This document shows positions 43,121-51,440 of a stretch of DNA of 64,000 bases, piece by piece. How positions within the stretch are numbered: the first letter of the stretch is position 1; each line of letters starts with the position of its first letter. Under the pieces are notes generated by a model that was given only the letters and a program-made list of their open reading frames with translations, ran no database searches and had not been told where the DNA came from. This stretch comes from Methylocystis parvus OBBP (GTDB lineage Bacteria; Pseudomonadota; Alphaproteobacteria; Rhizobiales; Beijerinckiaceae): assembly GCF_027571405.1 (NCBI RefSeq), contig NZ_CP092968.1, positions 1,798,001-1,862,000 of the forward strand, read 5' to 3'. The position numbers and the translations under genes were made by a program.

Positions 43121-46100
43121 TCAGATTGCGGAGATTTTCGGTCGCTGCAGCGACTTGGCTGAAGGCGTGGCCGCCGGCTTGGCGGCGCTCGCCGGCGGGT
43201 CCTTGACGTTTTCCCACCCGCCCTTGGGCGGCAGCACGTCGTTTGCCTCGCGCCGCGGCTCCTTGGCCTTGAACCCCGCCGCGAGCGATTTCGCGGTCGA
43301 GAGATCCTTGGAGTCGAGCCGCGCGGCGACCTCGTCGCGCTTCTTGGCCGCGTCGGCGTCGCCTTGATCGGCGGCGGCCGCGAACCAGAGATAAGATTGC
43401 GTCAGGCTTTGGCTGACCCCGAGGCCGCGAGCGTAAAGGATCGCGAGATTGAACTGGCTGTCCCGCACGCCAAGATCGGCCGCCCTGACGAACCATTGGG
43501 CCGCCGCCGCGTAATCCGGCTTGCCGCCCGCGCCGCCTTCCGCGAGGAGCACCGCGAGATTATGCATGGCGCGGGCGTTCCCCGCCTCGGCCGCCGACTG
43601 ATAATATTTTCTGGCGCGGCCGTAATCGCGCTCCACGCCAATGCCCTTTTCGTAGAGCGAGCCGAGGCGGTATTGCGCGGGGGCGAGCCCCTGCTCCGCC
43701 GCCTTCTCGAACCACTGCGCCGCCGTCTTGGCGTCGCGAGAAACGCCGCGGCCGTCGGCGTAGCGCACGGCGAGTTCATATTGCGCGGACGCGTCGCCCT
43801 GCTGGGCGAGCGACTTGATGACGTTGGTCGCGTCCGGGGCCGTAAGCGGATTGAGGCCGCCAATGGAGCCGACGGGCGTCGAGTCGACCGGCGTATTTTC
43901 GGTGTGCGGCGCGATCATGCGCGGCGGGACCGTCCCGCCCGGACCCATTGTCGGCATGTTGCGGGGCGTCTCGGGAGAGAGCGCGGGCGGCCGCACGACG
44001 CGCACCGCTTCGGCCGGAGCGGAAGTGACCGGGGGGACGCTCCGCCCGGACGCCGACGCGGCGGGAGCCGGAGCGGGCGTCGCAGCGGGAGCCGCGGCGC
44101 GCGCGGGCGATTCCTTCGGCGCGGCCTCGGGCGATTCGGCGGCGGAAGAGGCGGCTGGCGCGGAGTCGGTTTCGGCCGGCGCGGCCTCGGTCACCTGATG
44201 ATCCTGGTGGTCCGCGTCGCCGCGGCCCTGAAGCGCCATGCGCGTCATGCCGAAGGCGCCGGCGAGCAGAACGACGCCGGCGAGACCCAGAAGCAGCGGG
44301 CGCTTGCGATCTTCGAGCGTGGCGGCGAGGCCGGCGGCCTTGCCGGCGGGCGCGCTGGACGCCGGACGGCCGGCGGCGCGGCGCGCCTGCTGGGCCTTCT
44401 CGGCCGCGTCGGCGTCAACCGCCGCCTGCTGAGCGGCGCGACGCGCGGCGGCGATGAAATCCGTCTGACCCGCTTCCGGACGGGCGGCGCGATCTTCCGC
44501 GATAGGCGAGAAATCGGGCTCCCGGCGCGGCGGACGGGGCGCGCCCGGCGGCACGAGGAAATCCACGAGATCGTCTTCGTCGGACCCGACGCGCGGCGCG
44601 CGGCGCGGCTCGACGGTCGGCTCCGGCGCGCGACCGGCCTGAGGCGACGGGGCTTCCTCACGGCGGCGCGCGGGGGCGCCAGGCTCGACCGCGTCCAGCC
44701 GCAGGGCCGCCCCAGGCGCGGGGGGGACGTTGCGGATATCCGACAGTTCGTCCTCGAAAATCGCAAGACGATCGACGACGCGCTCCAGCGTCTCGTGGAC
44801 GGCCAGCAGAGTCTCGTGCGTGCGCTGGCCGCTTTCGTCCTGAATCTTGCGGATGTCGATCAGCTCGCGCTCGAGCGCCTCGCGCAAGGCGCCGGGAGCG
44901 GGATTCGCCTGGCGCAGCAGGTCCTGCGTGGCGCGGCGCACCGCCTCCTCCGCAGCCAGCGTCGTCGCCGCCTTTGTCTCCTCCATCTGCGCGACCAGGG
45001 CGCCGATGCGCGCCTCGACGCTCGCCAGCGCGGAGCCGCTATGGTCGTTGCTGTCGAGCCGTTGCGAGAGCGCCCCGATCTGGGCTTCGAGCGCCCTCAA
45101 CGCCTCGGAGTCGGCGCGCGGATCGAGCGCCTGATTGAGACGCCCGGCAAGCTGCTCGACGAGAGCGGCGAGATCGTTCTGCCGCGCCTCGACGCGGTAG
45201 CCCTCCTCGGCCCGCTGCGACAAAGCCGACTGCATCCGCTCGAGATGCGTCGCGATCTCCTCGAGCTGCGCATTGCTCTGCGGCTCGGCGAGCATGGCGC
45301 CGAAGCGGTTATTAGCGCTGGCGTCCTCGAGACGGTCGACTTTGTGGAAGAGCGCTTCGAGCTGGTGCTGGATCGCCCCGAGATCGGGCGTCCGCGCATT
45401 GGCGGCGATTGCGGATTCGATCTTGTGGTCGAGGCCGCGAACGATTTCCTCGATATAGCGGACGTCGGCGGCCGGCGCGGCGGCGGCTCCCTGGTCCAGC
45501 CGCTGCGCGAGCGTCTCGCGCACGAAGTCGATCCGCTGCGCGAGTTCGGCGAATTGCCGGTCGGCGACGGGCTGTTGCAGCATCGCCTCGATGCGCGCGA
45601 TCGAATCCGACGCGACCGGATCGCCGATGCGCGTTTCGAGACGCTCGATCTTGCGGCCGATTTCCTCGAAGCCGGGCGCATGGGGCCGGCCGTCCAGCGC
45701 CGAGTCGATCTTGACCGCGAGATTGGCGATGAGCGCTTCGAGCGACTCGGTGTCGACGGGCTTCTGCGCGACGCTGTCGTCGATGCGGCGCGAAAGCGTG
45801 CGGCCGAGTTCGTCGATGCGTTCGCCCAGTTCGTCGAAACGCTTGCCGCCGGCGTTCAGGACGGCCTCGTCCAGCTTCGTCGCAAGCTGCTCCAGGCGGC
45901 GGTTGAACGTGTCGAAACCGGCGGTCGTTTCGGCGGAAACGATGCTGCGAATCGAGCGCACCAACTCGCCCATATCGAGCGCAGCGGCGGCCTTCGCCGC
46001 GCCGGCGCCCGCATGCGCGAGGGCGTCCACGCGCTGGGTGAGATCGAAGAGGCGCGTCTCGATCTTCTCGATCGGCAGCGGGCGCGCGGCCAGCGCGGAA

Positions 46101-47692
46101 AGCTGGTCGCGGATTTCGCGGGTTTGCGCCGAAAGCTGCCGGATCGCCGCCACATCGGCGGCGTTCGGCTGCTGCATGGCGTCGAGACGGCGGCCGATGG
46201 TCTGCACGTCCGCGTGGAGATTGCGCACGATCGGGCTGGGATCGAGCTCCTTGATCACGGCGCGCAGCTCGCCGGCGATGCGTTCGGCGGGCGCGAGAAG
46301 ATCGTCGGCGACGCCGCGATGGCGCTGCACGTCGACGCGATGGGCGAGGTCGCGCAGGGCGGTCTCGATCGCGGCGACGGAGGCGCGCGGCGCGAGATCG
46401 CCGATGGCGCGCGACATGTCTTCGACCTCGCGGCGCAAGCCCTCGATCTGGCGCATCACGACCATCTGCTGGTCGGCGCGCTCCCCGGCGTCCTGACGCA
46501 CGGTTTCGAGCTGGTGCGAGAGAGAATCGAGCGAGGCGTGCATTTGCGCGAAGCGCTTGGCCGGCGGCTCGCCTTCCCAAATGTCCGGTTCAGGCGCCGC
46601 GGGCGGCGCAGCCTCGTCCAGCGCGCGCTGACGCTGCGTGATTTCGGCGATGGCGTCGACCAGCGGGCGGCGCGTCAGCGGCTCGGCCCGGCGCTGAGCC
46701 TGATCCAGGGCGGCGGGGCTCGCGCCGGCGAGTTTCGCTTCCGGCGCGGGACCGGGCTGCGACGCGGCCGGCGGGCTCTGCGGCGCGCGGGCATCCTCGT
46801 CGAGGCGCCGGGAGATGTCGGCGAGACGCTGGTCGAGACTCGACAGCGCCTGCTCGAATTCGCCGGCGCGTTCGCCGCTCGACAGACGGTCGAGGCGCGA
46901 TTCGAGACGCGCCAGCGCGGAACGGATCGGACGCACGCTGGCGCCCGCCGCAGGCTGTTCGGCGAGGCGAGACTCGATGCGGCCGAGCCGCTCGGCGAGA
47001 AAAGCGAGGCCCTCTTCGGCGGTTTCGCCGTTGCGCCGACCGTCTTCGAGCATGCCGGCGAGATTGTCGAGCGCGCGCGCCGTATGGCGTTCGCTTTCCT
47101 GAGCGCGCTGGGCGAAGGCCGCGACGGCGCGTTTGACGACGTCGCCGTCGCTGCGGCGCTGGCCCCGCTTGATCAGATCGGCGAGGTTGGCGAAGGCGCG
47201 GGCGGTGTGCCGCTCGCTCTCCGCCACGCGGCGCTCGACGATGGCGGCGGCGTCGGCGACGATCGCTTTCGCATCGAGGCGCGGCTCTTCGCGCGAGCGG
47301 CGCCGGCTATGGCTCCAGTCGCGACCCTCGCGCGGCGCGTGGCCGCGCTCGTCTTCATCATCCGAAAAGATGTCGTCATCTCCGCCGCGACGGCGCGCGG
47401 CGCGCATTTCGTCGGCGGCGTCGTCGCGCCAACGGCGCGGCTGGCGATAGTCCTCGCGCTCGCGGCGGCGCTCGTCGCCCGCCCCGCTCGGACGCGCAAG
47501 GCGGCGCGCGACGGCCTCCAGACGGTCGCCGTCCTCGTGTTCGAACTCTTCCTCCACGCGGTCGTCATCCTCGCGAATGGCGTCGTCTAGCCAGTCGCCA
47601 AGGCTTTTTCCCGACCTGCGCGCCTCGGAGCGGGCGGATTCGCGCATGTCGTAATCGTGACCTCGGGATTTGCGGGAAAGAGCCTTGCTCAT
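43121..47692 (-). CDS. PodJ-like polar localisation protein: coiled coil, membrane helix and Sel1 repeats
   Basis: A 1523-residue protein. The N-terminus is charged (MSKALSRKSRGHDYD), followed by about 900 residues rich in Arg, Glu and Ala with heptad-like repeats (HTARAFANLADLIKRGQR, LARLESRLDRLS). One membrane helix lies at about 1127-1150. The C-terminal part (about 1284-1454) has at least four Sel1/TPR-like repeats such as QYELAVRYADGRGVSRD. This layout matches PodJ, which organises one cell pole in Caulobacter, and similar rhizobial proteins. The C-terminal repeats should be periplasmic. PodJ identity is by architecture. Confidence 0.75.
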   Translation of the reverse strand: MSKALSRKSRGHDYDMRESARSEARRSGKSLGDWLDDAIREDDDRVEEEFEHEDGDRLEAVARRLARPSGAGDERRREREDYRQPRRWRDDAADEMRAARRRGGDDDIFSDDEDERGHAPREGRDWSHSRRRSREEPRLDAKAIVADAAAIVERRVAESERHTARAFANLADLIKRGQRRSDGDVVKRAVAAFAQRAQESERHTARALDNLAGMLEDGRRNGETAEEGLAFLAERLGRIESRLAEQPAAGASVRPIRSALARLESRLDRLSSGERAGEFEQALSSLDQRLADISRRLDEDARAPQSPPAASQPGPAPEAKLAGASPAALDQAQRRAEPLTRRPLVDAIAEITQRQRALDEAAPPAAPEPDIWEGEPPAKRFAQMHASLDSLSHQLETVRQDAGERADQQMVVMRQIEGLRREVEDMSRAIGDLAPRASVAAIETALRDLAHRVDVQRHRGVADDLLAPAERIAGELRAVIKELDPSPIVRNLHADVQTIGRRLDAMQQPNAADVAAIRQLSAQTREIRDQLSALAARPLPIEKIETRLFDLTQRVDALAHAGAGAAKAAAALDMGELVRSIRSIVSAETTAGFDTFNRRLEQLATKLDEAVLNAGGKRFDELGERIDELGRTLSRRIDDSVAQKPVDTESLEALIANLAVKIDSALDGRPHAPGFEEIGRKIERLETRIGDPVASDSIARIEAMLQQPVADRQFAELAQRIDFVRETLAQRLDQGAAAAPAADVRYIEEIVRGLDHKIESAIAANARTPDLGAIQHQLEALFHKVDRLEDASANNRFGAMLAEPQSNAQLEEIATHLERMQSALSQRAEEGYRVEARQNDLAALVEQLAGRLNQALDPRADSEALRALEAQIGALSQRLDSNDHSGSALASVEARIGALVAQMEETKAATTLAAEEAVRRATQDLLRQANPAPGALREALERELIDIRKIQDESGQRTHETLLAVHETLERVVDRLAIFEDELSDIRNVPPAPGAALRLDAVEPGAPARRREEAPSPQAGRAPEPTVEPRRAPRVGSDEDDLVDFLVPPGAPRPPRREPDFSPIAEDRAARPEAGQTDFIAAARRAAQQAAVDADAAEKAQQARRAAGRPASSAPAGKAAGLAATLEDRKRPLLLGLAGVVLLAGAFGMTRMALQGRGDADHQDHQVTEAAPAETDSAPAASSAAESPEAAPKESPARAAAPAATPAPAPAASASGRSVPPVTSAPAEAVRVVRPPALSPETPRNMPTMGPGGTVPPRMIAPHTENTPVDSTPVGSIGGLNPLTAPDATNVIKSLAQQGDASAQYELAVRYADGRGVSRDAKTAAQWFEKAAEQGLAPAQYRLGSLYEKGIGVERDYGRARKYYQSAAEAGNARAMHNLAVLLAEGGAGGKPDYAAAAQWFVRAADLGVRDSQFNLAILYARGLGVSQSLTQSYLWFAAAADQGDADAAKKRDEVAARLDSKDLSTAKSLAAGFKAKEPRREANDVLPPKGGWENVKDPPASAAKPAATPSAKSLQRPKISAI

Positions 47693-48061
47693 GTCTGTAT
47701 CCGGCGCATCCGCTTGCGGATTGCTCGAGAAAAACTAGGGGAACCGACTCGGGGACCGCGCGAATCGCGCTACGCTCGCGACGCCCTGGCGCCGTTGGAG
47801 GCGACTTTCCGTCAATCAAGGTAAACAAGCCGTTAAGTTTTGCCTTTCCCTACGGCGTTTCGTTCATGAATATGGAAAAATCCGATCGCCGGGAGGCGAA
47901 TCGCCTCGCTTGAGAAGAACATTGATCGCCAAGCCCCTTCAAGCGGTTTGAGCCCCGTTCACGCCCTATTGCGCGGAGTCGCGGCCCTCTCTACCTAAGA
48001 CGCAAACGCCGTTCCCTCCGGTCGCGTTCGCGATTCGGGGAGGGGCCTCGAGGAGATGTCC
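47693..48061. other. Divergent intergenic region, PodJ-like gene / acyl-CoA dehydrogenase
   Basis: The 369 bp separate divergent genes. They hold a 15-bp palindrome (47893-47907) and a strong AGGAG before the acyl-CoA dehydrogenase start, but no RNA gene or small ORF that I can support. Confidence 0.45.
47893..47907. promoter_or_regulatory. 15-bp palindrome upstream of the beta-oxidation genes
   Basis: GAGGCGA-A-TCGCCTC: two 7-bp arms around one base. It lies 154-168 bp before the acyl-CoA dehydrogenase start and about 200 bp from the divergent start. It is a candidate operator; chance occurrence cannot be excluded. Confidence 0.3.
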
Positions 48062-49855
48062 ATGCCGAGCTACAGAGCGCCCGTCGACGACACGCTATTC
48101 CTCCTGAACGACGTGCTGCAGTTTCAAAGGTTCGGCAATCTGCCGGGATTCGCCGACATGTCGCCGGACGTCGCGAGCCAGATTCTCTCCGAGGCCGGAA
48201 AGCTTTGCGAGGAAGCGCTCGCGCCGCTCAACCAGTCGGGCGACGCCAATGGCTGCAAGCGGAACGCCGACGGGTCGGTCACGGCTCCCGCCGGTTTCAA
48301 GCGCGCATTCGAGGCCTATGCCGCAGGCGGATGGATCAGCCTGCCCGTCCCGGAGGAATATGGCGGCCAGGGCCTGCCCTATACGCTCTCCATGGCGATG
48401 AACGAATTCGCCTCTTCCGCCAATATGGCTTTCGCCATGTATCCCGGCCTGACGCAGGGCGCGCTCGCGGCGCTGCTGACGCATGGCTCCGAGGAGCAGA
48501 AAAAGCTTTACGCGCCGCCCATGGCGGAAGGCCGCTGGACCGGCACCATGAATCTCACCGAGCCGCAATGCGGCACGGATCTCGGCCTTCTGACGACGAA
48601 GGCCGCGCCGCGCGGCGACGGCGGCTATTCCATCACCGGCCAGAAGATCTTCATCTCCGCCGGCGAGCACGACCTCACGGAGAACATCGTCCATCTGGTG
48701 CTCGCCCGCATCGAGGGCGCGCCGGCGGGCGTGAAGGGCATTTCGCTCTTCATCGTCCCCAAGATCGTTCCCAACGCCGACGGCTCGCTCGGGGCGCGCA
48801 ACGGCGTCTCCTGCGGCTCCATCGAAGAAAAGATGGGCATTCACGGCAACGCCACCTGCGTGATGAATTACGACGGCGCGCAGGGATTTCTCATCGGCGA
48901 GGCGAATCGCGGCCTCAACGCCATGTTCGTGATGATGAACGAGGCGCGTCTCGGCGTCGCCGTGCAGGGCCTCTCGCAATCCGAAGTCGCCTATCAGAAC
49001 GCGCTCGCTTACGCGAAGGAGCGCCTGCAGGGCCGCGCCCTCACCGGACCGAAAGCGCCGGACAAGAAGGCCGATCCGATCATCGTGCATCCGGACATTC
49101 GGCGCATGCTGCTCGAGATCAGGGCTTTCAACGAGGCGGCGCGCGGGCTTGCGCTCGCCGCCGCTCTCGACAGCGACGTCGCGCATCGCTCGGACGACGC
49201 GGCCGCCCGGCAGGCGGCGGAGGACCGGCTCGGCCTGATGACGCCCGTGCTCAAGGGCATGTTCACCGATCTCGGCTTCGACAATGCGGTGAAGGCGCAG
49301 CAGGTCTTTGGCGGCCACGGCTATATTCGCGAATGGGGCATGGAGCAATTCGTGCGCGATGCGCGAATCGCCATGATCTATGAAGGCGCCAACGGCATTC
49401 AGGCGCTCGACCTTGTCGGACGAAAGCTGCCGCGCGAGGGCGGACGCGCCATCATGGCCTTCTTCAAGGACGGCGCGGAGCTGCTCGGCGGCCACAGCGC
49501 CAATGAGGCGATGAAGCCATATGTCGTCCCGGCGCAAGCGGCGCTGAGCGATCTGCAGAAGGCGTCGATGTGGCTGATGCAGAACGCCATGGCGAAGCCC
49601 GACAATGCCGGAGCCGCGTCCTATGACTATATGCATCTCCTGGGTCGCGTGGCGCTCGGTCTGATGTGGGTGAGGATCGCCGCCGCGGCGATAGAGAAGA
49701 AGGCGCGTGAACCCGATATGGCGGCGCTGATGGACGCCAAGCTGACGACCGCGCGCTTCTATATGGAGCGCATGCTTCCCGAGACGAGCCTGCGGCTCGC
49801 CCGCATCGTCGCCGGCGCCGACACGATGATGTCACTGGCGCCGGAGATGTTTTAA
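48062..49855 (+). CDS. Acyl-CoA dehydrogenase
   Basis: A 597-residue FAD enzyme for the first step of fatty-acid beta-oxidation. The size and sequence are those of the longer acyl-CoA dehydrogenases with an extra C-terminal domain. Family motifs are MNLTEPQCGTDLGLLTTKA, YSITGQKIFISAGEHD, EEKMGIHGNATCVMNYDGA and QVFGGHGYIREWGMEQFVRD, the last holding the FAD and catalytic region. Of two starts, the ATG at 48062 is chosen because AGGAG lies 6 nt upstream; the ATG at 48056 is too close. A thiolase and a FadB-type gene follow. Confidence 0.95.
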   Translation: MPSYRAPVDDTLFLLNDVLQFQRFGNLPGFADMSPDVASQILSEAGKLCEEALAPLNQSGDANGCKRNADGSVTAPAGFKRAFEAYAAGGWISLPVPEEYGGQGLPYTLSMAMNEFASSANMAFAMYPGLTQGALAALLTHGSEEQKKLYAPPMAEGRWTGTMNLTEPQCGTDLGLLTTKAAPRGDGGYSITGQKIFISAGEHDLTENIVHLVLARIEGAPAGVKGISLFIVPKIVPNADGSLGARNGVSCGSIEEKMGIHGNATCVMNYDGAQGFLIGEANRGLNAMFVMMNEARLGVAVQGLSQSEVAYQNALAYAKERLQGRALTGPKAPDKKADPIIVHPDIRRMLLEIRAFNEAARGLALAAALDSDVAHRSDDAAARQAAEDRLGLMTPVLKGMFTDLGFDNAVKAQQVFGGHGYIREWGMEQFVRDARIAMIYEGANGIQALDLVGRKLPREGGRAIMAFFKDGAELLGGHSANEAMKPYVVPAQAALSDLQKASMWLMQNAMAKPDNAGAASYDYMHLLGRVALGLMWVRIAAAAIEKKAREPDMAALMDAKLTTARFYMERMLPETSLRLARIVAGADTMMSLAPEMF

Positions 49856-49907
49856 CGACTGGGATGAGCAGTGACGGTCGTGGATGCCTGTAGGGACAGC
49901 GCAGGAC

Positions 49908-50043
49908 GCGGCCTTGCCCCTCACCCCAACCCTCTCCCCGCTGGGCGGGGAGAGGGGGCGCGCTCGCGATCGGCTTCGCCCGTGGCCGTGATCCCGCTCC
50001 TCTCCCCGCTTGCGGGGAGAGGTTGGGTGAGGGGCAAGGCCGC
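49908..50043. repeat. MITE-like element with 32-34 bp terminal inverted repeats
   Basis: The ends (49908-49941, starting GCGGCCTTGCCCCTCACCCC, and 50012-50043, ending GAGGGGCAAGGCCGC) are inverted copies with a few mismatches. Each carries its own hairpin: CTCTCCCCGC...CGGGGAGAG. The total is 136 bp. It lies in the gap between the acyl-CoA dehydrogenase and thiolase genes and may affect their transcription. Confidence 0.75.
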
Positions 50044-50106
50044 TGATACGAACAAGAATCGCAGCGCGGGCTGTGCCGACGCGAGAATGAATAGAGAGGA
50101 AACGTC

Positions 50107-51315
50107 ATGCCCGAAGCCTATATTTACGACGCCGTCCGCACGCCGCGCGGGCGCGGCAAGCCGGACGGCGCGCTGCATGAGGTCTCCTCGCTCGGCCTCG
50201 CCAATACGGCGCTGACGGCGATCCGCGAGCGTAACAATCTCGCGGGGCCGGAGGTGGACGACGTCATTCTCGGCTGCGTCGATCCCGTCGGCGAAGCGGG
50301 CGGCGACATCGCCCGCGCCTCGGCCATCGCGTCGGGCTATTCGTACAAAGTGCCCGGCGTGCAGATCAACCGCTTCTGCGCCTCGGGCCTCGACTCGGTG
50401 AATTTCGCGTCCGCCCAGATCATGTCGGGCCAGCACGAACTCGCCATCGGCGGCGGCGTCGAGAGCATGAGCCGCGTCGGCATCGGCGCGTCGGGCGGCG
50501 CCTGGCCGGTCGACCCGACCATCGCCATCCCCTCCTATTTCATGCCGCAGGGCGTCTCCGCCGATCTCATCGCGACGAAATACGGCTTCTCGCGCGACGA
50601 CGTCGACGCTTACGCCGTGGAGTCGCAGCAGCGCGCGTCGAAAGCCTGGTCCGAAGGCCGCTTCGCCAAATCGGTCGTGCCGGTTAAGGATGTGAACGGC
50701 GTCACCATTCTCGATCGCGACCAGCATGTGCGGCCCGACACCAATATGCAGTCGCTCGCGAGCCTGAAGCCGTCTTTCGGCTTCTACGCCGAACAGGGCG
50801 GCTTCGACGCGGTGGCGATTCAGGCCTATCCCGAGATCGAGAAGCTGAATTACGTGCATCACGCCGGCAACTCGTCCGGCATCGTCGACGGCGCGGCGGC
50901 CGTGCTCGTCGGCTCGAAGGAGGCTGGCGAGAAATACGGCCTGAAGCCCCGCGCCCGCATCCGCGCCTTCGCCAATATCGGCTCCGAGCCCGCCATCATG
51001 CTCACCGGCCCGGTGGACGTGACGAAGAAACTGCTCGACCGCGCAAAGATGTCGCTCGCCGACATCGATCTCATCGAGATCAACGAAGCTTTCGCGGCCG
51101 TGGTGCTGCGCTATCTGCAAGCCTTCGATCTCGACCCCGCCAAGGTCAATCCCAATGGCGGCGCCATCGCCATGGGCCATCCGCTGGGCGCGACGGGCGC
51201 GATGCTTGTCGGCGTCGCGGTGGACGAGCTGGAGCGAACGGGCAAATCGACCGCGCTCGTCACGCTCTGCATCGGCGCGGGCATGGGCACGGCGACGATT
51301 ATCGAGCGGGTGTGA
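50107..51315 (+). CDS. Acetyl-CoA C-acetyltransferase (thiolase)
   Basis: A 402-residue thiolase, the final step of beta-oxidation. The nucleophilic Cys91 is in [13 protein letters not shown], the catalytic His358 in [15 protein letters not shown], and the C-terminal Cys388 in [15 protein letters not shown] is also present. The length is normal. It is separated from the acyl-CoA dehydrogenase by a repeat and from the FadB-type gene by another. Confidence 0.97.
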   Translation: MPEAYIYDAVRTPRGRGKPDGALHEVSSLGLANTALTAIRERNNLAGPEVDDVILGCVDPVGEAGGDIARASAIASGYSYKVPGVQINRFCASGLDSVNFASAQIMSGQHELAIGGGVESMSRVGIGASGGAWPVDPTIAIPSYFMPQGVSADLIATKYGFSRDDVDAYAVESQQRASKAWSEGRFAKSVVPVKDVNGVTILDRDQHVRPDTNMQSLASLKPSFGFYAEQGGFDAVAIQAYPEIEKLNYVHHAGNSSGIVDGAAAVLVGSKEAGEKYGLKPRARIRAFANIGSEPAIMLTGPVDVTKKLLDRAKMSLADIDLIEINEAFAAVVLRYLQAFDLDPAKVNPNGGAIAMGHPLGATGAMLVGVAVDELERTGKSTALVTLCIGAGMGTATIIERV

Positions 51316-51330
51316 ACGAACATGCACGAC

Positions 51331-51412
51331 CGTCATTGCGAGCGCAGCGAAGCAATCCAGCGCCCCGTCGCGGCTCTGGATTGCTTCGTCGCTCACGCTC
51401 CTCGCAATGACG
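51331..51412. repeat. REP-like dyad repeat, copy 2
   Basis: Same family as 27971-28052: arms 51331-51360 (starting CGTCATTGCGAGCGCAGCGA) and 51376-51412 (ending TCCTCGCAATGACG). It lies in the 125-bp gap between the thiolase and FadB-type genes. The centre is shorter than in copy 1 and a few bases differ. Confidence 0.85.
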
Positions 51413-51440
51413 GATGGCAGATTGATCTGGGGACGAAACA

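Noticed and set aside
43364..47590. A very long open frame (1408 codons) on the plus strand, opposite the PodJ-like gene
   Set aside because: It is a GC-rich antisense shadow. It lacks a ribosome site, domains or normal protein composition (very Arg-rich), while the minus-strand gene has clear Sel1 repeats and a membrane helix.
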